Positions 9,030 through 19,731 are shown, counted from the first letter of the stretch. The stretch is DNA of 64,000 nt from Arthrobacter sp. KBS0702 (GCF_005937985.2 NZ_CP042172.1:1674001-1738000), one strand, 5' to 3'. Notes: generated from the sequence alone by a model not told the origin. Numbers and translations: made by a program.

Positions 9030-9033
<4 letters not shown>
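6640..9033 (-). CDS. coxL: Aerobic carbon monoxide dehydrogenase large subunit (form I, molybdopterin-binding)
   Basis: This subunit of about 797 residues belongs to the xanthine dehydrogenase molybdopterin family. It starts at the ATG at 9033, in an ATGA overlap with coxS. The N-terminal hammerhead domain begins IGYGRIQRKEDPRFVRGKG. The catalytic loop at 7888-7908 reads AYACSFR, which fits the AYxCSFR signature used to separate form I (true CO-oxidising) CoxL from form II homologues; its Cys at about residue 379 corresponds to the copper-binding cysteine. The C-terminal GAKGIGESATVG holds the conserved glutamate beside molybdenum. The enzyme oxidises CO to CO2 with water and passes electrons through CoxS and CoxM to the respiratory chain. 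The coxM-S-L gene order is the one typical of form I. Confidence 0.95.
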
Positions 9034-9596
<563 letters not shown>

Positions 9597-9601
9597 GCGC
9601 T

Positions 9602-10492
9602 TCAGCCTTCCTGTGTCTGTTCGGCCGTCCGGGCGGCGCGGGCGCAGGCCCGTCGCAGGACCCGCCGGGTGAGTTCGTCGGCCAGATGCCGTTTGTAGTC
9701 GACCGGCCCGCGCTGGTCCGCCACCGGGTCGCAGGCTTCGGCCGCCAGCCGGCCGGCGTCGGCGTACAGCTCTTCGGAGGGGCGCTTGCCGCGCAGCAGT
9801 TCGGCGGCCTCCGCGACCGAGTGGTCCAGGCCCAGCGCCGTCAGCCCGACGGCGCCGTCGGCGATGCTGCCGTCCTCGGCGAGGGTCACGGCTGCGCCCG
9901 CGGCACCGACTGCCCAGTCGCCCACGCGCCGTTCCACCTTCTCGTAGGCGCTGGACGAGCGGGGCCGGATCGGGAAGCGGAGTTCGGACAGCAGTTCGTC
10001 CGGCCCGACGGCGGTCTGGTACGGGCCGCGGTGGAAGTCCCGCATGGACAGGACGCGCTCGCCGCCGGGCCCGCGGACCACTGCTACGGCGCCGAGGACG
10101 TCGCAGACCGTGGAGAGGTCCTCGGCGGGATCGGCCTGGCACAGGGAGCCGCCGATGGTGCCGCGGTTGCGCACCACCGGGTCGGCAATCACGCGTTCGG
10201 CGTCCCGGACAATCGGGAACAGCCCGGCGATCTCCTCTGATTCCAGCAGCGTGCTGTGCCGGGTGAGGGCCCCGACGCGCAGCTCCCCGCCGTCGCGCAG
10301 GATGAAGTCCAGTTCGAAGAGGTCGTTGATGTCGATCAGCCACTCGGGCCGGGCGAGCCGCAGTTTCATCATCGGAAGCAGGCTGTGGCCGCCGGCGATG
10401 ATCCGCGATTCGGGGCCGTGGCGGGCCAGGAGTTCGAGCGCGTTCTCCACCGTGGTGGCCCGAACATAGTCGAATGGAGCCGGAATCTGCAT
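9602..10492 (-). CDS. coxM: Carbon monoxide dehydrogenase medium subunit, FAD-binding
   Basis: The 296-residue protein has the two FAD pyrophosphate motifs of this family, IIAGGHSLLPMMKLRLA near residue 33 and NRGTIGGSLCQADPAED near residue 110. These are followed by the CO_deh_flav_C domain beginning YEKVERRVGDWAVGAAGAAV. It accepts electrons from the CoxS clusters and passes them to quinone or another respiratory acceptor. It is the first gene of the nine-gene operon. The ATG at 10492 has a purine-rich GAGGTGGG upstream, and it is transcribed away from the LysR gene. Confidence 0.95.
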   Translation of the reverse strand: MQIPAPFDYVRATTVENALELLARHGPESRIIAGGHSLLPMMKLRLARPEWLIDINDLFELDFILRDGGELRVGALTRHSTLLESEEIAGLFPIVRDAERVIADPVVRNRGTIGGSLCQADPAEDLSTVCDVLGAVAVVRGPGGERVLSMRDFHRGPYQTAVGPDELLSELRFPIRPRSSSAYEKVERRVGDWAVGAAGAAVTLAEDGSIADGAVGLTALGLDHSVAEAAELLRGKRPSEELYADAGRLAAEACDPVADQRGPVDYKRHLADELTRRVLRRACARAARTAEQTQEG

Positions 10493-10546
10493 AGTCCCAC
10501 CTCACTCCAGGGCGCAGGCAACGTCGCGCGGCGCCGATTTAAGGCA

Positions 10547-10576
10547 AGTGTTGCCCCGCCCCGACGGGGGTGTCAA
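10547..10576 (-). promoter_or_regulatory. Candidate cox operon promoter
   Basis: On the minus strand a consensus -35 box TTGACA (10576-10571) is followed after 18 bases by AACACT (10552-10547), a weak -10. Transcription would start about 45 bases before coxM. The -35 box overlaps the -10 box of the divergent LysR promoter. Confidence 0.45.
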
Positions 10577-10579
10577 TAT
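10551..10579 (+). promoter_or_regulatory. Candidate promoter of the LysR gene
   Basis: TTGCCC (10551-10556), a 17-base spacer and CAATAT (10574-10579) form a plausible housekeeping promoter pointing into the LysR gene. Confidence 0.4.
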
Positions 10580-10582
10580 CGA

Positions 10583-10600
10583 CATAAGCGAAAGGTTATG
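10583..10600. promoter_or_regulatory. Dyad, possible LysR operator
   Basis: CATAA and TTATG are exact inverted repeats separated by eight bases (GCGAAAGG). The dyad covers the predicted transcription start and Shine-Dalgarno of the LysR gene and lies upstream of the cox -35 box. That is where an autorepressing LysR protein would bind. Confidence 0.4.
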
Positions 10601-10605
10601 AAGCC

Positions 10606-11592
10606 GTGTCGATGACGTTGAGCCAGTTGCGGACGTTCGCGCTGGTGGCACGCCTGGGCTCGCTTCACGCCGCTGCAACGGCCCTGGAAGTCAGCGAACC
10701 GGCCGTCTCCGCTGCCCTGGCGGCGCTCCGGCAGGACCTGGGCGACCCGCTGTTTGTGCGGTCCCCGGGCGGGATCACCCTGACCCCGGGCGGGCGGGCG
10801 CTGGCGGACTACGCCCAGGACATCGTCGGGCTGGCGGACCAGGCCCGCTGGGAGGTCGCCAACGCCAAGAACGACGCCGGGCAGCTGAAGATCGCCGCCA
10901 CGGCGCCGTTCGCCGAGCACGCGGCGGGCCGGCTGCTGGACCTGTTCACCAAACGTGTCCCGGGCGCCTCCGTGGACGTGGTCGCCGTGGCGGCGGAGGA
11001 CCTGGTGGGACTCCTGTTGGAACGCGCCTACGACATCGCCCTGGGGGCCCGGCCGCTGGCCCCAGCGGGTACCCCCGCCACCGAACAAGGCCTCGAGTCC
11101 GTCCCCTTCCTGCGCTACCAGCGGGTCTTCGTGGCGGACGCCGGCGACCCGCTCGGCCGGATGCGCGGCCCCCTGGCCGTGGAACGGCTGCTGGGAAGGC
11201 CGTGGTTCGCCGGGCCCGCGGGCATCCTGGACAGCTCGGAGGAAGGACGCTGGCTCGCGGGCCTCGGCGTCGTGCCGGAAATCATCAGGCTCAGCAGCGA
11301 GACGGATGCCCTGGCGGCCGTGCGGGCGGGGGAGGGGATCATGCTGGCGATCGGACACATCGTCCGGGCCGAGGTCCTCAGCGGTGCGCTGATCCGGGTT
11401 CCCGTGGCCGGAACCCCGGTGCCGGGGCTGTGGTGGGCCAGCACCCTGGACCAGCACCGGACCACCACCATGGCGAAAACCCTGCAGCGTTTTGTCCGCA
11501 CGGCCGATGCGACGGCGTCAATGGTCGCCCGGGGCGGTTCGCGCGGGCTGGAGCGCCGCGGCTCGAAATTCCATGTCGCCCTGTGGAGTTGA
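10606..11592 (+). CDS. LysR-family transcriptional regulator divergent from the cox operon
   Basis: The N-terminus has a clear LysR winged helix-turn-helix: LSQLRTFALVARLGSLHAAA, then LEVSEPAVSAALAALRQDLG and DPLFVRSPGGITLTPGGRAL. The rest (about 90-310) is the periplasmic-binding-protein-like effector domain. The regulator probably controls coxM and the genes downstream of it, in line with its divergent position and the shared 113-bp intergenic region. LysR regulators next to form I cox operons are common, though the inducer here is unknown. The GTG at 10606 and the ATG at 10612 are both possible starts; AAAGG lies 11 bases before the GTG. Confidence 0.9.
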   Translation: MSMTLSQLRTFALVARLGSLHAAATALEVSEPAVSAALAALRQDLGDPLFVRSPGGITLTPGGRALADYAQDIVGLADQARWEVANAKNDAGQLKIAATAPFAEHAAGRLLDLFTKRVPGASVDVVAVAAEDLVGLLLERAYDIALGARPLAPAGTPATEQGLESVPFLRYQRVFVADAGDPLGRMRGPLAVERLLGRPWFAGPAGILDSSEEGRWLAGLGVVPEIIRLSSETDALAAVRAGEGIMLAIGHIVRAEVLSGALIRVPVAGTPVPGLWWASTLDQHRTTTMAKTLQRFVRTADATASMVARGGSRGLERRGSKFHVALWS

Positions 11593-11715
11593 CGGCCGGG
11601 GGAGCCGGCGACTTGGCGGTGAGCGGCTGTGTCGCGTTGCACATTGGCGGGAATCGGTGCTACCCCTTGAGGGACACCCGCTTGACCCCAAGCATCCGAC
11701 GATGAGGAGTAGCAC

Positions 11716-12033
11716 ATGACTTTGCCCCGAGATGAAGACAGCTCGCTGCGGCACTGGAGCGCCCGACTGATCCAGGCCCTGCAGATCCTGGATTTGGAAG
11801 TCGACCACGACAAGATCGTCGAAGTCGCGGACGAGTCACTGAAGGCGGTCGGGCCGCACGCGGACGCCATCAGCGCTTTCATCGTCGGTTACGCCGCCGG
11901 GACGGCGTCCACCAACGGCCGCAAGAGCACCCAGGAGGCGGTACACGCCGCGTCCAACAAGGTCATCGAGCTGTGCGAAAACGGTGAGGCCGGCGGCCCG
12001 GACGAGAAGGGCTGGGCCAAGCGGGCCCAGTAA
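11716..12033 (+). CDS. DUF6457 domain protein
   Basis: This small acidic protein of 105 residues has the DUF6457 pattern: a conserved tryptophan in LRHWSARLIQALQI, then ILDLEVDHDKIVEVADES, then AISAFIVGYAAG. It is predicted to be all-helical and cytoplasmic. DUF6457 occurs in actinobacteria beside, or fused to, MobA-type molybdenum cofactor proteins. Here it lies next to a molybdopterin oxidoreductase and close to the CO dehydrogenase operon, so a role in cofactor supply is plausible but unproven. The ATG has GAGGAG ten bases upstream. Confidence 0.75.
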   Translation: MTLPRDEDSSLRHWSARLIQALQILDLEVDHDKIVEVADESLKAVGPHADAISAFIVGYAAGTASTNGRKSTQEAVHAASNKVIELCENGEAGGPDEKGWAKRAQ

Positions 12034-12057
12034 CACCGCAGCAGTAGCGAAAAGCGA

Positions 12058-12090
12058 GCAGGCCGCGTCCCCACCGGGGGCGCGGCCTGC
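12058..12090. terminator. Bidirectional hairpin between convergent genes
   Basis: A 15-bp stem (GCAGGCCGCGTCCCC against GGGGGCGCGGCCTGC, one T-G pair) with a 3-base loop lies between the DUF6457 stop and the end of the convergent FdhF-like gene. It can serve both strands. Confidence 0.75.
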
Positions 12091-12117
12091 CTGCGTTTCG
12101 CGGAGGTGCCGGCGGCC

Positions 12118-14475
12118 CTAAGCCGGCAAGGTGACTCCCGGGGCTGCGTGGAGCCGGGCCGGGCTGTCCGGCGTCTGGTCCAGGCTTGGTTCCAGCCGGA
12201 CGATGACGGCCTTCGAGATCGGCGTGTTGCTGCCTTCGGCGGTGTGGTTGAGCGGCACCAGCACGTTGGCCTCCGGGTAGTATGCGGCGGCGCAGCCCGG
12301 CGCCGTCGGGTACGAGACAACACGGAACTTGCGCAGCACCCGTTCGACGCCGTCCTGGTACTGGCCGTGGATGTCCACGTAGAGGCCGTCCGAGAGGCCC
12401 AGTTCCCTGATGTCGTCCGGGTTCACGAACACCACGTGGCGGCCCTTCTTGATGCCCCGGTAGCGATCGTTGTGGCCGTAGATGGTGGTGTTGAACTGGT
12501 CGTGCGAGCGCATGCTCTGCAGGATCAGGGTGCCCTCCGGCCGCTCCACGTGTTCGAGTTCGTTCACCGTGAGCACGGCCTTGCCGGTCGGCGTCGGGAA
12601 GGTGCGCGAGTCCCGGGGTCCGTTCTCAAGGATGAAGCCGCCTTCCTGGCGGATCCTGGTGTTGTAGTCCTCGCAGCCGCCCACGACCCGCGAAATGTGG
12701 TCGCGGATCAGGTCGTAGTTCTTCTCGTAACCGTCCCAGTCCGCCTTGATCTTGTCGCCGACGAGGGCTTTGCCGAGCCGGCTGAGGATGGCCGGTTCGG
12801 AGAGCAGGTGGTGTGAAACGGGCTCCACGCTGCCCCATGAGGGGTGGACCGCGCAGACGGTGTCCTCCACCGAGACGAACTGCTCGCCGGATTCCTGGAT
12901 GTCGATCTCGCTCCGGCCCATGGTGGGCAGGATCAGGGCCTCGGCGCCCGTCACCACATGCGAGCGGTTGAGCTTGGTGGAGACCTGGATGGACATTTCC
13001 GTCCCGGCCATCGCGGCCTCGGCGGCGTTGGTGTCGGAAATGGCGCCGACGAAGTTGCCGCCGACGGCCATGAACACCTTGATCTCGCCGTCCTGCATCT
13101 TGTTGATGGTCTCGACCGCGTCCACGCCGTGCTCGCGGGGCGGTTCGAAGTCGAATTCCTCGCCGAGGGCTTCCATAAACGACTGCGGCATCTGTTCCCA
13201 GATGCCCATCGTGCGGTCGCCCTGCACGTTGCTGTGGCCGCGGATGGGTGAGGCGCCCGCGCCGGGCTTGCCCATGTTGCCGCGCAGCAGGAGCAGGTTG
13301 ATGATCTCCTTGATCGTGGCCACGCCCTTCTTCTGCTGCGTGATCCCCATGGCCCAGGTGATGATGACCTTCTCGGCCTTCAGGTAGCGGGCGGCAAGCT
13401 CGTCGATCTCCTCGGTGCGCAGCCCGGTCGCTTCCAGCACTGCCTGCTCGTCGAGCAGGGCCAGGTGTTCCTTGAGCTCCTCGAGCCCTTCGCAGTGCTC
13501 CGCGAGGAAGGCGTGGTCCAAGACGGTGCCGGGGTTCTTCGCTTCGGCGTCGAGCACCCGCTTGGAGACGGCCTGCAGCAGGGCCATGTCCCCGCCGATC
13601 CGGATGTGCAGGAACTGGTCGGCGATGGACGTGCCGCGACCGATGATGCCCCTGACCTTCTGCGGGTTCTTGTAGCGGTGCAGCCCGGCCTCGGGGAGCG
13701 GGTTGACAGCGACAATTTCGCCGCCGTTCTCCTTGCAGTTCTCCAGCTCGGTCAGCATGCGCGGATGGTTGGTGCCCGGGTTCTGGCCCATGATGATGAT
13801 CAGGTCCGCGTCCGCGTAATCGTCGAAGTTGACCGTGGCCTTGCCGATGCCGATGGTCTGGCCCATCGCCCAGCCCGAGGACTCGTGGCACATGTTGGAG
13901 CAGTCCGGCAGGTTGTTGGTGCCGTAGCCACGGACCAGCAGCTGGTACAGGAAGGCAGCTTCGTTGGAGGTGCGGCCGCTGGTGTAGAAGGAGGCCTCAT
14001 CCGGGGAGTCCAGGCCCTTGAGCTTCTCCGTGATGATCCGGATGGCGTCGTCCCAGCTGATCGGCTTGTAGTGGTCCTCGCCGCTGGGCTTATAGACCGG
14101 CTCGGTCAGCCGGCCCTGCATGCCCAGCCAGTAGTCCGAGCGGTCCCGCAGTTCACTCACCGAGTGCTCCGCCCAGAACGACGTCGGGATGACCACCGGC
14201 GTCGCCTCCCAGGTGACGGCCTTGGCGCCGTTTTCGCAGAACTCGAAGGCCTTCCGGTGATGCGGGTCAGGCCAGGCGCAGCTCGGGCAGTCGAAACCGT
14301 CCTTCTGGTTCATCTTCATGACCGTCTTGCGGGTCCGGTTGAGGCCCATCTGCTCCACGGCCGGGACCATCGAATGGTAAACGCCCGGGACACCGGCAGC
14401 CCAGTGCTTCGGTCCCTTGCCGACCTCCAGGTCCTTTTCGCTGGTTTCCTCAATGCGCGGAGTCTTACGAGTCAC
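12118..14475 (-). CDS. FdhF/YdeP family molybdopterin oxidoreductase (formate dehydrogenase-like)
   Basis: This 785-residue protein has the three-part layout of the FdhF/YdeP family: an N-terminal cluster segment with GFDCPSCAWPDPHHRKAFEF and CENGAK, the molybdopterin oxidoreductase core with SFYTSGRTSNEAAFL, NLPDCSNMCHESSGW and LIIIMGQNPGTNHPRM, and a C-terminal molydopterin-dinucleotide-binding domain including LILQSMRSHDQFNTTIYG. The catalytic position CNMCHESSG has an ordinary cysteine, and there is no in-frame TGA, so it is not a selenoprotein. Family members are formate dehydrogenase-like or acid-resistance (YdeP) proteins with uncertain substrates. The GTG at 14475 is preceded by AAGGGAAG. 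The gene converges with the DUF6457 gene across a shared terminator. Confidence 0.9.
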   Translation of the reverse strand: MTRKTPRIEETSEKDLEVGKGPKHWAAGVPGVYHSMVPAVEQMGLNRTRKTVMKMNQKDGFDCPSCAWPDPHHRKAFEFCENGAKAVTWEATPVVIPTSFWAEHSVSELRDRSDYWLGMQGRLTEPVYKPSGEDHYKPISWDDAIRIITEKLKGLDSPDEASFYTSGRTSNEAAFLYQLLVRGYGTNNLPDCSNMCHESSGWAMGQTIGIGKATVNFDDYADADLIIIMGQNPGTNHPRMLTELENCKENGGEIVAVNPLPEAGLHRYKNPQKVRGIIGRGTSIADQFLHIRIGGDMALLQAVSKRVLDAEAKNPGTVLDHAFLAEHCEGLEELKEHLALLDEQAVLEATGLRTEEIDELAARYLKAEKVIITWAMGITQQKKGVATIKEIINLLLLRGNMGKPGAGASPIRGHSNVQGDRTMGIWEQMPQSFMEALGEEFDFEPPREHGVDAVETINKMQDGEIKVFMAVGGNFVGAISDTNAAEAAMAGTEMSIQVSTKLNRSHVVTGAEALILPTMGRSEIDIQESGEQFVSVEDTVCAVHPSWGSVEPVSHHLLSEPAILSRLGKALVGDKIKADWDGYEKNYDLIRDHISRVVGGCEDYNTRIRQEGGFILENGPRDSRTFPTPTGKAVLTVNELEHVERPEGTLILQSMRSHDQFNTTIYGHNDRYRGIKKGRHVVFVNPDDIRELGLSDGLYVDIHGQYQDGVERVLRKFRVVSYPTAPGCAAAYYPEANVLVPLNHTAEGSNTPISKAVIVRLEPSLDQTPDSPARLHAAPGVTLPA

Positions 14476-14794
14476 GTCAACTTCCCTTCTGCAGACGCCG
14501 CCGGTGGCCCGGCGGCGGGCACAACTTCTCTAGGCACCCTACCCGCACGCCCATAACAGGCCTATCAGCTTGCCCGGAGCGCCGCAAGCAATTGCCCAGA
14601 TCCTGCGGCGGTCCGGGCCCTCCGAACGCCGGGCGCGGTTGGCGGCGGGAGGGTCGATCCAAGTTTTTCGCAAGAACGTGCCCGCATTCTGGTAGCACCA
14701 TCAGCTTCTGGAGGCGGGTTCGCGCCCCCCGGCACCCGGCGCCCTGACGCGGTACACGAGCGGGCGCCGCGTCCAGGGGCAGGAAGATGGCACC
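14476..14794. other. Intergenic region upstream of the FdhF-like gene
   Basis: I see no convincing gene here. A 74-codon open frame on the minus strand has no recognisable features and no good ribosome-binding site. The part nearest the FdhF-like gene probably holds its promoter; on the minus strand a TAGGGT box lies near 14540, but no clear -35 accompanies it. Confidence 0.5.
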
Positions 14795-14830
14795 GCCGGC
14801 TGGCGGGTTCCCAGCGACCCGTCAGCCGGC
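14795..14830 (-). terminator. Hairpin at the end of the acyl-CoA synthetase gene
   Basis: An inverted repeat, GCCGGCTGGCGGGT against ACCCGTCAGCCGGC with an 8-base loop, overlaps the stop codon of the minus-strand synthetase gene. It is GC-only with no U-tract. Confidence 0.5.
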
Positions 14831-16600
14831 CGCCAGCATGTCCTGGATCTCCCGGCGCAGGACCTTGCCGATCAGCGAGCGCGGCAGCTCGTCCAGCACC
14901 ACCACGCGTCGCGGGACTTTGTAGGCTGCCAGGTGCCCTCGCGCGAAGTCCTGGAGGGCGCCGGTGTCGACCGTAGCGCCCGCGGCCGGGACGACGGCGG
15001 CCACAACGTCCTCGCCCCCGCCGGGCCGGGGCAGGCCGACGACGGAGACCTCGGCAATCCCCGGGAAATCGGCGAGGACGTCCTCCACCTCGGTGGGCGA
15101 GATGTTGAAGCCGCCGCTGATTATCAGCTCCTTGATCCGGTCCCGGATCGTGACGAAGAAGTCGTTGTCCACCGACACGATGTCGCCGGTGCGGAACCAG
15201 CCGCCCTCCAGCAGCGCCTCCTCCGTTTCGTGCGGCCGGTTCCAGTAGCCGGCGAACACCTGGGGCCCGCGGATCAGCAGCTCGCCCGGCTCGCCGGGGC
15301 CACGGTCGATCAGGACGTTCTGCGGATCCACCACGCGGATGTCCGTCAGCGGGAACGGCACGCCCACCGTACCCGGCTTCCGGCTGGGTCCGAACGGGTT
15401 GCCCACCGAGATGGGCGAGGTCTCGGTCAGCCCGTAGCCCTCAATCAGGTAGCCACCGGTCGCCCGCTCCCAGGTCTCCACCGTCGCGGCCGGCAGGTTC
15501 ATGGCTCCGGAGATGGAGTAGCGGATGCCTTTGAGGCTGACGCCCTGCCGGGCCGCCGCGGCCGCGAGCCGGTCGTAAATCGGAGGTACCGCGGGCAGGA
15601 AGGTCGCCGGGGACTTCCGGTGCGCCTTCAGCACCAGGTCGACGTCGAACTTGGGAAATAGCACCAGCCTGGCACCGGTACTCAGCGCGAAGGTCATGCA
15701 CAGGGTCAGTCCGTACGCGTGGAACATCGGGAGCACCGCGTACACGGTTTCGCGCCCGTCCTTGAGGCCCGGCACCCAGGCCCGGCCCTGGGCGGCGTTG
15801 GCCTGCAGGTTGGCATGCGTCAGCATGGCGCCCTTGGGCGTGCCGGTGGTGCCGGACGTGTACTGCAGCACCGCCAGGTCCTCCGGCGCGGGCCGCGGGT
15901 GCCGCTTCTTCAGTTCGCCGGCGTCAAGGAGGTCGCGCCACGGCAGGACCTGGCGCCGGACGCCGCCGGACTGGCGTGCGGATCTTCCTGCGGACGGTCT
16001 TCCTGCGGACAGTTTCCCGGCCGAGAGGGCCGCCCGCGCCCTGCGTGCTGAGGGCAGCGGCAGCCGCAGCGCGAGCCGCTTGCTCAGCGGCATCGCCGGG
16101 ATCAGCTCGACCGAGACGATGCTACGCAGCGCGACGTCGGCCGGGAGCCGCAGCACCCGGTCCACCGCCTTGTCCCAGACGATCGCGACGGCGGCGCCGT
16201 GGTCCTCGAACTGGTGGCGCAGTTCACGGTCAGTGTAGAGCGGGTTGTGCTCGACCACGACGGCGCCGAGCCGCAGGGCGGCGTGGAAGGCGATCACGTG
16301 CTGTGGGCAGTTCGGCAGGACCAGGGCGACCCGGTCGCCGGCTTTTACGCCGAGCTTCTTTAGCCCGGCGGCCACCCGGCTGATCTGGGTACCCAGTTCC
16401 CGGTAGCTGGTCCGGGCCCCGAAGAACTCCAGGGCCGTCTTGGCTCCGAAACGCCGGACGGAGGAGTCCATCAGGTCCACGAGCGAACCCTTGGGCAGCT
16501 TGAGGTTGGCGGGGACTCCCGGGCTGTACTGCTTCGTCCACGGACGGTCCGCCCAAGGGAGGCCGGGGACCGGGGGGCTGGGGGTGGATTTCTTGTTCAT
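14822..16600 (-). CDS. Long-chain fatty-acid--CoA ligase (AMP-dependent synthetase)
   Basis: This ANL-superfamily ligase of about 592 residues activates a fatty acid as acyl-AMP and transfers it to CoA. The P-loop-like A3 motif is YTSGTTGTPKGAMLTHANL, the A5 motif is IEGYGLTETSP, the A7 motif is WFRTGDIVSVDNDFF, and the hinge and A10 lysine are in IKELIISGGFNISPTEVEDV and LPRSLIGKVLRRE. Before the A3 motif (about residues 215-250) is an unusual basic insert with three SAGK/SAGR units that looks like a local triplet expansion. The ATG at 16600 follows AAGGACTGA and starts at the usual point before the N-terminal domain. The gene stands alone and its substrate chain length cannot be read from sequence. 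Confidence 0.9.
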   Translation of the reverse strand: MNKKSTPSPPVPGLPWADRPWTKQYSPGVPANLKLPKGSLVDLMDSSVRRFGAKTALEFFGARTSYRELGTQISRVAAGLKKLGVKAGDRVALVLPNCPQHVIAFHAALRLGAVVVEHNPLYTDRELRHQFEDHGAAVAIVWDKAVDRVLRLPADVALRSIVSVELIPAMPLSKRLALRLPLPSARRARAALSAGKLSAGRPSAGRSARQSGGVRRQVLPWRDLLDAGELKKRHPRPAPEDLAVLQYTSGTTGTPKGAMLTHANLQANAAQGRAWVPGLKDGRETVYAVLPMFHAYGLTLCMTFALSTGARLVLFPKFDVDLVLKAHRKSPATFLPAVPPIYDRLAAAAARQGVSLKGIRYSISGAMNLPAATVETWERATGGYLIEGYGLTETSPISVGNPFGPSRKPGTVGVPFPLTDIRVVDPQNVLIDRGPGEPGELLIRGPQVFAGYWNRPHETEEALLEGGWFRTGDIVSVDNDFFVTIRDRIKELIISGGFNISPTEVEDVLADFPGIAEVSVVGLPRPGGGEDVVAAVVPAAGATVDTGALQDFARGHLAAYKVPRRVVVLDELPRSLIGKVLRREIQDMLAAG

Positions 16601-16809
16601 GCTCAGTCCTTGCCACTGGGAATGGCGGCGTCCGGCTGGCCGCCCGCCCTCAAGCCGGCCCAAAGTGCCCGCCCGGAAAGCCTACCGGCCCGGGCACCGG
16701 CGTCCCGCACACCCGCGGCCGCGGTGCCCGCAGGGGGTGACTTTCGGCCCTAGGGGAGGGGGCGGTTTGCGCGGAAGGTGGGTTTGACGGACTCGGGAAC
16801 GGAAGCACC

Positions 16810-18188
16810 ATGAAACACGAGCAGCCGACCCTCCGGTTCTTCGGTGCCACCGACACTGTGACCGGTTCCCGCTACATGCTCGAAGCCGGCGGGCGCCGGG
16901 TGCTCGTCGACTGCGGGCTCTTCCAGGGCTACAAGCGCAGCCGCGAGCGCAACCGGATGCCCTTTCCTGTTCCGCCGCGGACGATCGACGCCGTCGTCCT
17001 CACCCATGCGCACCTGGACCACACCGGCTACGTGCCGGCGCTGGTGCGGGACGGCTTCACCGGACCCGTTTTCGCCACCGACGGCACCACGGACCTGTGC
17101 AAGTTGATCCTGCCGGACAGCGGCTACCTGCAGGAGGAGGAGGCCCGCTACGCGGCCCACTGCGGATCCTCACGGCACAGCCCGGCGGTGCCGCTGTACA
17201 CGGCCGAAGACGCCGTCAAGTCGCTCAACAGCTTCCGGATCCGCGACTTCGACGACCCGCTGGACCTCGGCGGGGGGATGGAACTGACGTTCGTGCCGGC
17301 CGGGCACATCCTGGGGGCGGCGCAGGTGCATGTCCGGCTGGGCTCCCAGTCGGTGCACTTCACCGGCGACCTGGGCCGCGCCGATGACCCGTTTATGTAC
17401 CCGCCCCGGCCGCTGGGCGCCGTCGACGTCCTCGTCACCGAGTCCACCTACGGGGACCGGTTGCACTCCACGCTGGATCCCGAACAGCAGCTCGGGGAGA
17501 TCATTACGCGGGTCGCCAAGCGCGGCGGGGTGGTGATGTTCGCCGCGTTCGCCGTCGGCCGGGCGGAGACGCTCATGCTGTACCTCTCCAGGCTCCGCCG
17601 CAAAAACGCGATCCCGGACATTCCGGTGTACCTGAACAGTCCGATGGCCATCGACGCCTCCGGAATGTACCAACGGCATCCGGAGGAGCACCGGCTCAAA
17701 CGGGACGAATACGAGAACATGTACAGCATCGCCAAGCTCACCCGCAGCGTGGACGACTCCAAGCTGCTGAACCTGCGCGGCGGGCCGATGATCATCATCT
17801 CCGCCAGCGGCATGCTGACCGGCGGCAGGATCCTGCACCACCTCGCCGCCTACGGCCCCGACGCCAAAAACGCCATTGTCCTCAGCGGCTACCAGGCCGG
17901 AGGCACCCGCGGCGCCGCGCTGGCTGCGGGGGAACGTGAGCTCCGGATCTACGGGGAGGACGTGAAGATCCGGGCCGAAGTGATCCAGATGGAGAACCTG
18001 TCCGCGCACGCCGACACGGACGGCCTGATCAACTGGATGAAGGCGGCGCCGCGGGAGCCGCGGATGACCTACATCACGCACGGCGAACCTGACGCCGCCG
18101 ACGCGCTGCGGGTCCGGATCAAGCGCGAGCTGGGTTGGCGGGCCCGGGTTCCGGAGCATCTGGAACGGATCGATATCGGGGACCCGCG

Positions 18189-18192
<4 letters not shown>
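16810..18192 (+). CDS. MBL-fold / beta-CASP ribonuclease-like metallohydrolase
   Basis: This 460-residue protein has a metallo-beta-lactamase core with the zinc motif LTHAHLDHTGYVPALV near residue 65, plus GHILGAAQVHV and FTGDLGRADDPF. The beta-CASP insert includes VTESTYGDRLH, VVMFAAFAVGRAETLMLYL and ISASGMLTGGRILHHL. The C-terminal RMMBL block has ENLSAHADTDGLINWM and YITHGEPDAADALR. This is the architecture of RNA-processing exo/endonucleases related to CPSF73 and archaeal aCPSF, found in many bacteria. RNA cleavage is likely, but its targets are unknown. GGAAG lies shortly before the ATG, and the stop overlaps the next gene's GTG. Confidence 0.88.
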
Positions 18193-19505
<1,313 letters not shown>

Positions 19506-19514
19506 GACCGGGGG

Positions 19515-19542
19515 CCGGTGAGGGGCTTAAGGCCCTAACCGG
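19515..19542 (+). terminator. Imperfect hairpin after the erythromycin esterase-like gene
   Basis: CCGGTGAGGG and CCCTAACCGG can pair with one mismatch around GCTTAAGG. It lies 10 bases after the stop codon. The core AGGGGCTTAAGGCCCT also resembles a palindromic operator of the DosR/DevR kind, but it is about 195 bases from the stress-protein gene, so a terminator is the simpler reading. Confidence 0.4.
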
Positions 19543-19731
19543 CCGCCAGGGGCCGGGGGACACTGAATTGTCGGCAGTGCCTCGGCGCTGCCGGCGAGTC
19601 ATGCCAAACAGCAGCGGCCGCCCGCAACGGTCTCCGCCGCGGTCTCAGCAGCGGTCACAGAACGGTGCGCTGCCAGGACCACTGTTGGGGTCGCGTCCAC
19701 GTTCGCGCCACGGAAAAGAGCAGGATTCAGC

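Noticed and set aside
13800..14000. Selenocysteine in the FdhF-like protein
   Set aside because: The catalytic region reads through with ordinary cysteine and there is no in-frame TGA or SECIS-like hairpin need.
14477..14701. 74-codon minus-strand gene upstream of the FdhF-like gene
   Set aside because: No ribosome-binding site, no recognisable domain, and it occupies the probable promoter region.
19521..19536. DosR/DevR-type box for the universal stress gene
   Set aside because: AGGGGCTTAAGGCCCT is palindrome-like but lies about 195 bases from the start codon and just after another gene's stop, in a hairpin that suits a terminator better.
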